A DNA stretch of 64,000 bases from Gammaproteobacteria bacterium 45_16_T64 (GTDB lineage: Bacteria; Pseudomonadota; Gammaproteobacteria; Pseudomonadales; Ketobacteraceae): assembly GCA_002162955.1 (NCBI GenBank), contig MABD01000043.1, forward strand, positions 62,001-126,000, in the 5' to 3' direction. Position 1 is the stretch's first letter. Every line of letters begins with the position of its first letter. The translations under genes were made by a program, and so were the position numbers. This document shows, piece by piece, positions 17,358 to 24,333 of the stretch. The notes below the pieces were generated by a model, which saw only the letters and a list, made by a program, of their open reading frames with translations, did not search any database and was not told the origin of the DNA.

Positions 17358-18413
17358 CTATTGCTTTGGCGGAACGTAGTTATTAAAGCCAGCTTGTAAT
17401 TTTCTGCTCGCTTCGGAAATTGTGCAGAAGGATACATCATAGTGCTCTATCAAGTGATCTAAAACTTGTTCGATACTGTAATAAAGTGCTTGTTTGTCTT
17501 TTTCGTTCCGCGTGAATTGATTTTTACCTGGCAGTAAGGTCGAGCTATGAATGAACATGTGGATTACTGGGTGGTGTGATTTCAGCGATGCTTCTACCAA
17601 TGAGATCATGTCAGCGGTATTTGAAAGTTCGGGGCTGAGATAGATCTTGCGAAGTATCTTAAGTTTCCAGGCGATGCCAATTGGATGGAATAGTTCGAAT
17701 TGAGGTTTTGCCAAGAATTGGTGTATTTTCGACCAGAATGGGGCGTTGCTACGATTAAACCCAGCGGTTACCGGAAGTTCAAATATATCCTGCTGTGCGC
17801 CAGCTCTGTTGGGGTTGAGAGGGTCGGGCCAGTAGGGCTTGTCAAGTGCACTTTGGCAAGAAAAATAATCATTGGAGTAGTAGGGGTAGACGCTTGAATC
17901 TACCTTGTAGCCCTGGTCAATTAGACTTTTTAGTGTCGTTGAATTAATGCCCCATCGCCCAGTCCGGAAGCATCGGGGCCTTACGCCAATATTATCATTA
18001 ATTAGTTGTGTAAGATGGGTGAGCTTTTGGTGGACTATGTCTTTTGGGAGATTGACAACATGAGACTCGACTTCACCATTTAGGGCTTGAAGCGGGGGGG
18101 TGCACCAAGGGTGAAGGTGGGCTCCTATTTCTGCATTCCTAGTGGAGGCAATGTCTCTTAGAATTGCCGCGGATACTGGGTTTTGGGCCACGGCATAATC
18201 GACAAGGTAGGTTGGGCGAATATCAAGAGTGCTACAAAAAGCATGAAACTCAGGGAGTTGTTCAATATTGTCAGTTTGACAGGCAGTTTGAGGAAAGTCG
18301 CCGTCCCAATCAAACTCTTCTTCTGTATCAACCGATAGCACAAACATCACCGGCTGTTTGCGTGGTGATGTTTGTAAGCTGCTTGAGGGTTGTTTAGGTA
18401 AGCCGGTTTGCAT
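17358..18413 (-). CDS. Polysaccharide deacetylase-family protein
   Basis: A 351-residue protein with no clear signal peptide and a polar, Gln/Ser-rich start. VLSVDTEEEFDWDGDF (about 25-40) carries the catalytic/metal Asp of the NodB-like fold (D29), and EIGAHLHPWCTPP (about 95-107) is the metal-His motif H-x-H of the WalW-like group. FRTGRWGI is a further conserved element. It is longer than the ~280-residue deacetylase usual in exosortase-A clusters and belongs to another branch. It may remove N- or O-acetyl groups from EPS precursors. An internal ATG at 18347 would also give a complete catalytic domain. It sits 8 bases downstream of a GT4 gene. Confidence 0.78.
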   Translation of the reverse strand: MQTGLPKQPSSSLQTSPRKQPVMFVLSVDTEEEFDWDGDFPQTACQTDNIEQLPEFHAFCSTLDIRPTYLVDYAVAQNPVSAAILRDIASTRNAEIGAHLHPWCTPPLQALNGEVESHVVNLPKDIVHQKLTHLTQLINDNIGVRPRCFRTGRWGINSTTLKSLIDQGYKVDSSVYPYYSNDYFSCQSALDKPYWPDPLNPNRAGAQQDIFELPVTAGFNRSNAPFWSKIHQFLAKPQFELFHPIGIAWKLKILRKIYLSPELSNTADMISLVEASLKSHHPVIHMFIHSSTLLPGKNQFTRNEKDKQALYYSIEQVLDHLIEHYDVSFCTISEASRKLQAGFNNYVPPKQ

Positions 18414-18421
18414 AGGCAGCG

Positions 18422-19546
18422 TTAAGCAAGGATTTCCTTGAATAATTGTGTGTACTCTCTAGCCATTCGTCGACCGGAGAAGTTATCCAGTACATACGCC
18501 CGCGCATGCTCTGATAGGTTGGATGCAACGTTGCTATCAAAGAGTATAGCTTCCCAATGAGCCTTTAGGCCTTGTTTATCACCAAGAGGAGCGAGCAACC
18601 CTGCTTCCTTACTGGTTATCAGTTGATCTATGCCTGCGATATCATAGGCGGCAACAGGGATGCCCATTGCCATTGTTTCCATGAGGCAGCGGGGGATGCC
18701 TTCTAGGGTTGAGGTCATCACAAAGATGTCGAAGCTTTGCAGCCACTCTAACCGATCATCCCTAAATCCAAGGAACTGGATGTTTTCTTTGGAAGGTAGG
18801 GTTTTGGTGTATTCTTCCAGCTCTGCCCTTTGCTCCCCGTCGCCTAGAAGTACAAGCTCGACATCGTCGTGCTCGCGGGAGAGCTCATCAAAAATGTCTA
18901 GGAGGTCAAAAATGTTCTTCCTGCTGATCATTTGCCCAAGAAAGCCAACACGCTTCTTGGTCTTTTTTGCGATAATAGGGTTGTCTGTGCGTAGTCTCTG
19001 TTGGTCGACTTCGTCAAGGTCTACACCATTTTGTATGTAAGTAACCTTCTTGTCGGCAACGCCAATTTGTTGGAGGTCTTTGCAAAGTTGTTTGGAGAGG
19101 GGGGCGAGTGAATCAAACCAGCGTAAGAATTGATTTCCGATACCGATATAGGTGCGAAGTTTCCAATCTTCAGCATTTTCAAAGCCATGTGGGGTCGCTA
19201 GAGCCTTGATGCCTGTGAGCCGTGCGGCGATGAGCCCCAAAATGTCAGATTTGTATCCATGAGTATGGATGATGTCTATATTTTTTTCTCGAATCAGCTT
19301 GCAGAGCTTTGATATCACGCTCAGATCGAAGCGGCCTGACATGGGTATTTCATAGACGTTTTTATCGAGTTTTTTATAGTGTTTGCTGATTTCCAGGTCA
19401 TTGTTGCCTGGCTCTACTGTGACGGCCAAATCACAATTAATATGCTCGCTGTCTAGATTTTTAGCTAATGCCAAAATCCAGCGTTCGGCCCCATAAAAAC
19501 CAGTGGGGCAAATAAACTGTAGGATGTTTGTGCGTTGTGTGCTCAT
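18422..19546 (-). CDS. Glycosyltransferase family 4
   Basis: A 374-residue GT-B protein. The N-terminus NILQFICPTGFYGAERWILAL is the acceptor-domain signature with its G-A-E element, and DIIHTHGYKSDILGLIAAR follows (about 93-111). The donor domain shows VGFLGQMISRKNIFDLL and TSTLEGIPRCLMETMAMGIP (about 283-302), the E-x7-E type motif. Third glycosyltransferase of the EPS operon. Spacing to neighbours is 8 and 18 bases. Donor sugar not inferable. Confidence 0.85.
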   Translation of the reverse strand: MSTQRTNILQFICPTGFYGAERWILALAKNLDSEHINCDLAVTVEPGNNDLEISKHYKKLDKNVYEIPMSGRFDLSVISKLCKLIREKNIDIIHTHGYKSDILGLIAARLTGIKALATPHGFENAEDWKLRTYIGIGNQFLRWFDSLAPLSKQLCKDLQQIGVADKKVTYIQNGVDLDEVDQQRLRTDNPIIAKKTKKRVGFLGQMISRKNIFDLLDIFDELSREHDDVELVLLGDGEQRAELEEYTKTLPSKENIQFLGFRDDRLEWLQSFDIFVMTSTLEGIPRCLMETMAMGIPVAAYDIAGIDQLITSKEAGLLAPLGDKQGLKAHWEAILFDSNVASNLSEHARAYVLDNFSGRRMAREYTQLFKEILA

Positions 19547-19564
19547 AATCGTAAGAGTGCTTAT

Positions 19565-20512
19565 TTAGATGTTGATGACTTTGAATAGCCCTGCAATGGT
19601 CCCAATAATTCTAGCTGGGAAATACAGCAAATAGAATTGTATGACCTTATTAAAGCTAACGCTTCCATCAGCTATGCGGTATAGCCGTATGGCGTAAAGA
19701 AAGACAGGTAGAAGGGTGAGCAATAGATTGATCGAGGCGATGCCAAAATTCAATGTTAGAACTGACAAAATGGTGGAAAGGCTGAACAGCAAAACCCACA
19801 CAGGGACCAAAAAGCTGGGCAATTCACTGAGTGGGATGGGCCTTCCTTTAATTGATTGAAGGTTGGACTGGCCTCTCCATATTTCCTTGTCAAACATTTC
19901 TTTGTATTGCTTATCTTCGCCGAGGTGTACATAGGTGGCTTTCGATGAATAGTATAGTGACCCAAGTTCGTGAACTTTATCTGTAAAATAGTAGTCTTCA
20001 CACGTCACTAAGTGTTCAGGGAAGCCCCCTGCGGCGTCAAACGTTTCTCTTGCTAATAGTAAATTCCGACCAGGCAGAAAGCGTACGTCGCTATCTGTGG
20101 TTGCGTTGCTGAGTGCGGTTCTTATTTTCTCCAGAGGAGGTGCGCTAGATTCGCAACGTTGAACGGCGCTTACTAGTACTCTAGATGTGTTAGCGTTTAA
20201 CTCAGCTCGCATTGCTGATATCCAGTTTTCTGATAGCGCCACATCGGCATCGAGAAATGCGAAGTAGTCTGCGCTTGATTTCTTTGCTCCAACATTGCGT
20301 AGTGCAGATATTGTGTCTGACTCAGGGCGAACTTCGATAGATATCTTAAGTCTGTTGTTTGACAAAAGAGATTCTGAGGTGAGTTCTTTATTTTGAGTGA
20401 CTATAATTACTTCAACCTCAGATAGATCAGTGTTCTGGTTGGCAATGGAGGCCACTGTCTCTGTGAGTAATTCTTCTCTGCCTTTGTGAGGGATTATGAA
20501 TGAAATTAACAT
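19565..20512 (-). CDS. Glycosyltransferase family 2 with C-terminal membrane anchor
   Basis: A 315-residue protein of GT-A fold. SFIIPHKGREELLTETVASI opens the domain, and FAFLDADVALSENW (about 93-106) holds the metal-binding D-x-D. CEDYYFTDKV (about 173-182) is the acceptor-side E-D motif of GT2 enzymes. Two hydrophobic helices near residues 240-285 would anchor it to the inner membrane. Second gene of the operon, after the RIFT-barrel protein. Probably extends the lipid-linked repeat unit. Confidence 0.85.
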   Translation of the reverse strand: MLISFIIPHKGREELLTETVASIANQNTDLSEVEVIIVTQNKELTSESLLSNNRLKISIEVRPESDTISALRNVGAKKSSADYFAFLDADVALSENWISAMRAELNANTSRVLVSAVQRCESSAPPLEKIRTALSNATTDSDVRFLPGRNLLLARETFDAAGGFPEHLVTCEDYYFTDKVHELGSLYYSSKATYVHLGEDKQYKEMFDKEIWRGQSNLQSIKGRPIPLSELPSFLVPVWVLLFSLSTILSVLTLNFGIASINLLLTLLPVFLYAIRLYRIADGSVSFNKVIQFYLLYFPARIIGTIAGLFKVINI

Positions 20513-20555
20513 GTAGGCTGTGATTCCATATCAGTTGTGGTGATGAGAACGTAAA

Positions 20556-23129
20556 TCATCGATCTATGAATTTGTGAAGTTTAGCAAAAAGGCTGTGACG
20601 GTGCCTTAGCCAGCCTAGCTCTTTCTTAACAGAAAACCCTGCTAGTGCAGTTAATAATTCCCGGAACGTCGACAGTATCAATGCTAACTTGCCGATGGGT
20701 GCTGAGTGTATGGTATGGCTATCGGCAACCTCTTGACTTGTTGCTTTGTTGCCCGTGCAAAACGCTTGGGGACCGTGGTTTTGCATTAGAATCGCCTGGA
20801 TTCTCGAAAAGTGTTTGGTTTCGCTTCTTCCAAGGTGGTCAGTGACGTAGTCGTAGAAAAACTGTGCTCGCGTCTCATAGTCTACGCGTTCTTCTGGCGG
20901 GCAAATGGTGCTGACGTAGGAGAGTATATGGGCCTTTCTTATTTCTTGAGCCACCCATGTGTCGTTAGGATAATCTAGCTTGTCTTGCTGGCTAAGGTAA
21001 GTGGTCTCATTGTCCTTCATCCATTTTGCGTAATGAACGAGGGTGGTTTGGATGTACTGGAATTCTGGGGTCTGGTTTTCTGAAAGCTCTTCCTTTACGG
21101 TGAGGTAGCGAATAACAGCTTGGAGGAATATGGTGTAAAACCAAGTCTCTTCAGGGTTGCCCAAGTCTCTATGGTCTATTTCGTCTTGAGGGTGAACAGT
21201 GTTTTGAATTACTCGCTCAGCTTGCTGGAGGTATTGTGTTTTACTCGTAATTGCAAAGCTGTCCAATAGTGCGCAGATATAGTTTCCGACTCCGCGATCA
21301 AGTGGGTATCGGTGAAAAGAGCGACTGTCTTGAGTGCTGGTTAGGACGTTGGGTAGCACTCGTTGCTTGATGGCAAGTAGTTGTTCGGTGATCGTGCCTG
21401 TTCCCTCATAGAAAAAGGTAATCCATCGGGTAAGTTTTAGAACTGTTTCGCGGGACTGCTGGTTGCCTGTCAGGTAGTGATGCATCAGCAAACCGTGGGT
21501 GTAGCAGTGTTCTGCGCCAGGGCCACCACCTTGCGTTGGATCACCTTCAATGACCTGGTGGTGAGAGTAAGTGCGGTGCGAAGCGGTAAATGCGTCGACG
21601 TAATGGTCTGTGTGCCAAAATAATCCGCCGTTATATTCTTCGCGGTCATACTCTGTGTCATATATATCTATGTCGGATATATGTTGAGCCAGCGGCTCCG
21701 CAAGCCGCAGCCATTGGATGTTTCCAGTGTACAAGTATTGACGAATGAAGCCGTACAGGGGGTCATATTGATTGTTGTAGTGCGATACATACTGCTGGCC
21801 ATCATCAAGGTAGAGGCTCTCGTGATCCGCGTAGATGTCGCCATAGTTTCTCCAGCCATACTCGTCTATGATCTCACGCTTCTTGCTGAAGGTATGGTTG
21901 CCTTTGATGCCTTCTAGGATTATGTCGTTAAGGCCTTCTGGTGCCGCGGAGAAATGTATGAATGCACCTGTCGCGGCTATGTGTTTTGGGTCTAGCGTAA
22001 CGGTCACAGGTTTCGCTGCATGATCGATTGCTAGTTTGTCATCGCCATAATCAATCGTGAAATGATGGGTTTTTTTCTCCCCACCCTGAAGTTCATGGCT
22101 TGTGCCGGTGTCAGGGAATAGCGATAGTGTGATTGTTCTAGTGTCATGAGTTAATTGTTTTGGGAAGTTCTCCCAGAAATCCCGCAAAAATAGGGAAGGG
22201 CCGTTGTTAGTGTGCAGGCAAGGAGTGGCGCGGTCGCCTGCAATAGGGTTGTTGTTAATCGAACCTGCGAAGCCTTTTATTGTAAATGGTACAACGCCTT
22301 CTTTATTCTGATGGTTTCTGTTGTTCCATTGATTGCCACCACTTGATTCTTGCAGAAGATCTAGGCCACCAGCACATGACTGCCATTGGTCGTTGTTTGA
22401 TAGTCTGACCTGGGCATCGCTCATTTTGGGGGCTGCGATAGAGATATCAAGTTTTCTGAAATATGCTGAACCTTCGTCACCTAGATCCCATAGCCCGCCA
22501 TGGTGGAGTGCCGCTGATGGGTTGTGGAGACTAAAGCTCCAGTTGACCTTGCTGCTATTGGCCTGGAATGTTTGTGACGATCGAAACGAAAGAATCTCGT
22601 GGTTGCCTAACGAAAATGTGCCTAATTGCACCACTTCACACGCTGTATTGTATGGTTTGGGGCTAAATTCGGTCGAGTGAATGCGGGTGCTGCATACTGC
22701 CCCGTCAGAGGTATATAGAAAACACTTCGCGACGCTGTTTTCAGTAGTGAGATGAAGGTTTTCTTTATCTAATAGAGCTTCCAGTCGACCTGTATTTATC
22801 GTGAAACTAGTTCCAGAATCATCAATGCTAATTGCTTCAGTTGGATGCGATTGCTCGGTAGAGGTCTCTTGTTTTTCTAGGGAATATTGAGTGGTTACGT
22901 TGGCGGATAGGGGGGTGCAAAATGAAATCAATACCCACTTTACGCTACCATCAGGCCATGAAGCATTTACTTGTGTGTCACAGCGGACTCTGTTCTTCTG
23001 GCTGTCCAGTAAGGCCAAATGGTCTGTGTGGTGAATTGCCCCTCTTTGTATGGGTATTCCAATAGAAACCATTTCAGATTGACGAGAGAGTCCGTGGTGT
23101 TCCGAAACAGATATCGTTATAGGTTTCAT
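20556..23129 (-). CDS. Large RIFT-barrel (PcRGLX/YetA-like) protein, possible polysaccharide lyase
   Basis: An 857-residue protein. The ATG at 23129 is used; a TTG 15 bases earlier is the alternative, and neither has a good ribosome site. The N-terminal domain has SEMVSIGIPIQRGAI, DTQVNASWPDGSVKWVLISF (about 53-72), the opening pattern I associate with the PcRGLX/YetA-like RIFT-barrel family that includes exo-rhamnogalacturonan lyases. The middle is a large beta-rich region. Residues of about 480-800 look like an alpha-alpha toroid (DEYGWRNYGDIYADHE, TDHYVDAF, GGGPGAEHCYTHGLLMHHY). No signal peptide is seen, so if active on polymer it needs another export route. It is the first gene of the EPS operon, behind a possible sigma-54 site. 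Alternatively it is a C5-epimerase-like or binding protein. Confidence 0.55.
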   Translation of the reverse strand: MKPITISVSEHHGLSRQSEMVSIGIPIQRGAIHHTDHLALLDSQKNRVRCDTQVNASWPDGSVKWVLISFCTPLSANVTTQYSLEKQETSTEQSHPTEAISIDDSGTSFTINTGRLEALLDKENLHLTTENSVAKCFLYTSDGAVCSTRIHSTEFSPKPYNTACEVVQLGTFSLGNHEILSFRSSQTFQANSSKVNWSFSLHNPSAALHHGGLWDLGDEGSAYFRKLDISIAAPKMSDAQVRLSNNDQWQSCAGGLDLLQESSGGNQWNNRNHQNKEGVVPFTIKGFAGSINNNPIAGDRATPCLHTNNGPSLFLRDFWENFPKQLTHDTRTITLSLFPDTGTSHELQGGEKKTHHFTIDYGDDKLAIDHAAKPVTVTLDPKHIAATGAFIHFSAAPEGLNDIILEGIKGNHTFSKKREIIDEYGWRNYGDIYADHESLYLDDGQQYVSHYNNQYDPLYGFIRQYLYTGNIQWLRLAEPLAQHISDIDIYDTEYDREEYNGGLFWHTDHYVDAFTASHRTYSHHQVIEGDPTQGGGPGAEHCYTHGLLMHHYLTGNQQSRETVLKLTRWITFFYEGTGTITEQLLAIKQRVLPNVLTSTQDSRSFHRYPLDRGVGNYICALLDSFAITSKTQYLQQAERVIQNTVHPQDEIDHRDLGNPEETWFYTIFLQAVIRYLTVKEELSENQTPEFQYIQTTLVHYAKWMKDNETTYLSQQDKLDYPNDTWVAQEIRKAHILSYVSTICPPEERVDYETRAQFFYDYVTDHLGRSETKHFSRIQAILMQNHGPQAFCTGNKATSQEVADSHTIHSAPIGKLALILSTFRELLTALAGFSVKKELGWLRHRHSLFAKLHKFIDR

Positions 23130-23231
23130 GTAGATACGCGTCAATTGGTTTTATGGCTGAGGCAGGCTATACAGAGTGTGCATGGTCTGTTGCGTGGATT
23201 TCGCTAAGCCTAATGATTTGGATATGCCAAA

Positions 23232-23246
23232 GCAATGCTTTTGCCG
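23232..23246 (-). promoter_or_regulatory. Candidate sigma-54 promoter of the nine-gene EPS operon
   Basis: Read on the minus strand the site is CGGCAA-N5-TTGC. It has the invariant GG-N10-GC spacing, a perfect TTGC -12 element and four of six bases of the TGGCAC -24 element. It would start transcription near 23220, about 90 bases before the first gene, the same leader length as for the PEP-CTERM promoter at 24142-24156. A dyad GTGCA-N8-TGCAC lies just upstream at 23258-23275. Reading by eye only; not tested. Confidence 0.5.
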
Positions 23247-23320
23247 AAAAATATCGAGTGCAAGTGAATATGCACAAATTAGGAAAGATAGCAGTAAGGT
23301 TCTCTTATTTGGTTGAAACA

Positions 23321-23351
23321 AAAAAGGGCTTCTTTAAAAGAAGCCCTTTTT
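23321..23351. terminator. Bidirectional-type Rho-independent terminator
   Basis: A 14-bp perfect inverted repeat (23321-23334 with 23338-23351, A-run, GGGCTTCTT and complement, T-run). It lies 15 bases beyond the stop of the PEP-CTERM gene on the minus strand, and it isolates that gene from the EPS operon, which therefore needs its own promoter. Confidence 0.88.
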
Positions 23352-23366
23352 GTGCGCTAGGAAAGC

Positions 23367-24038
23367 TTAGCTCTTGGCTTGGCGTCTTCTTGCCATACCC
23401 AATCCCGCTAGGCCTAGGCCAAATAAAGCGATAGAAGCCGGTTCTGGCACAGAGATTTCAAATTGCTGATGTACCATGCCGCCATTTTCTACAACAAGGA
23501 CATTGGTGCTGCTGTATTGAGAGCCGATAAATATACCGAAGCTATCAACGCCTGCGTCAGTTGTAGTGGTGTCTAGGTTTTCAAAAAGACTAGAGCCTAG
23601 GCTGATCTGCATGAGTTCGGCGTTCTCGGTGACGTAGAAATCGATACCGTCAATTCCGCCAGTATTGTTTGTGTAAGATGTGCTCCAAGTGAAAGCATCA
23701 CCACCACCGATAAAAGGGTTGTCGTAAGTGGTGTAAAGACTGTCGCTATAGATGCCACTGGCTTCATATTGAAATGTATTTACGCTGCCAAGGTTGCTAT
23801 CGCGGAAAATAATGCTGCCGCCCCAATCAACTACGCTATCGCTTGCGCCCGGAGCACTCCATCGAAGGTGCCAAGCGCGAGGGTCTGTTTCGTCGTTCCA
23901 CAAATAATAGCCAGCGTCGCCAGTCCATGGGTTACTTAGCTCGTCGCCATAGGTGTTGCCAGTATACTGTGGGGTAGCTTCTGCTACCGATGCTGTAACT
24001 GCTAAAGTGGCTGCGAGTGCTAATGCTTTAAAATCCAT
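23367..24038 (-). CDS. PEP-CTERM sorted surface protein
   Basis: A 223-residue protein. The ATG at 24038 gives a proper signal peptide (MDFKALALAATLAVTASVAEA); an earlier in-frame start would add a Cys-rich stretch and is unlikely. The C-terminus (about 197-223) has the full exosortase sorting signal: VPEP, a hydrophobic Gly/Leu-rich helix, then MARRRQ. The body (about 25-195) is a beta-rich extracellular domain with many Asn, Thr, Asp and Gly, as is usual for the cargo of this system. Exosortase should cleave at the PEP motif and release or anchor the protein in the EPS matrix. It is transcribed alone: strong sigma-54 site upstream, strong terminator downstream. Confidence 0.9.
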   Translation of the reverse strand: MDFKALALAATLAVTASVAEATPQYTGNTYGDELSNPWTGDAGYYLWNDETDPRAWHLRWSAPGASDSVVDWGGSIIFRDSNLGSVNTFQYEASGIYSDSLYTTYDNPFIGGGDAFTWSTSYTNNTGGIDGIDFYVTENAELMQISLGSSLFENLDTTTTDAGVDSFGIFIGSQYSSTNVLVVENGGMVHQQFEISVPEPASIALFGLGLAGLGMARRRQAKS

Positions 24039-24141
24039 AAATATTTCCCGTTTAACTGTCTGGGCGGAGCCAGATCCTAGTGAGTGCCGTAAGCCCCTGG
24101 CATGTACGCAGGGGCAAAATTTATAAGTCACTATGTACTAA

Positions 24142-24156
24142 GCAAAATGGGTGCCA
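24142..24156 (-). promoter_or_regulatory. Sigma-54 (RpoN) promoter of the PEP-CTERM gene
   Basis: On the minus strand the site reads TGGCAC-CCATT-TTGC, an exact match to the TGGCAC-N5-TTGC consensus. The -12 GC lies at 24142-24143, so transcription should begin near 24130, leaving a leader of about 90 bases. PrsR, the enhancer-binding regulator encoded at 29377-30735, is the obvious activator. Its binding site has not been identified; candidates lie in 24160-24300. Confidence 0.85.
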
Positions 24157-24291
24157 AGTAAGGGAATGCGTTGTATATCAGGCTGTTGGAGTGTTTCTTG
24201 GTGAAAAAGAATGCAGTTGGTGTAAAAATAACCGACATTAATTGATTTAGGTTGAATTTGTGTGTGGGGTGCGGTGGAAGAGTTTAGCTAA

Positions 24292-24330
24292 CCATGTTAG
24301 GCGGTGGTGTGGCCTAACATGGCTCTTTTT
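24292..24330 (+). terminator. Hairpin with T tract, terminator-like
   Basis: An 11-bp perfect inverted repeat (24292-24302 CCATGTTAGGC with 24312-24322) followed on the plus strand by CTCTTTTT. It lies just past the stop of prsT, whose transcription runs in the minus direction, where no T tract follows. It may still stop prsT transcription or protect its 3' end. Confidence 0.6.
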
Positions 24331-24333
24331 GTA

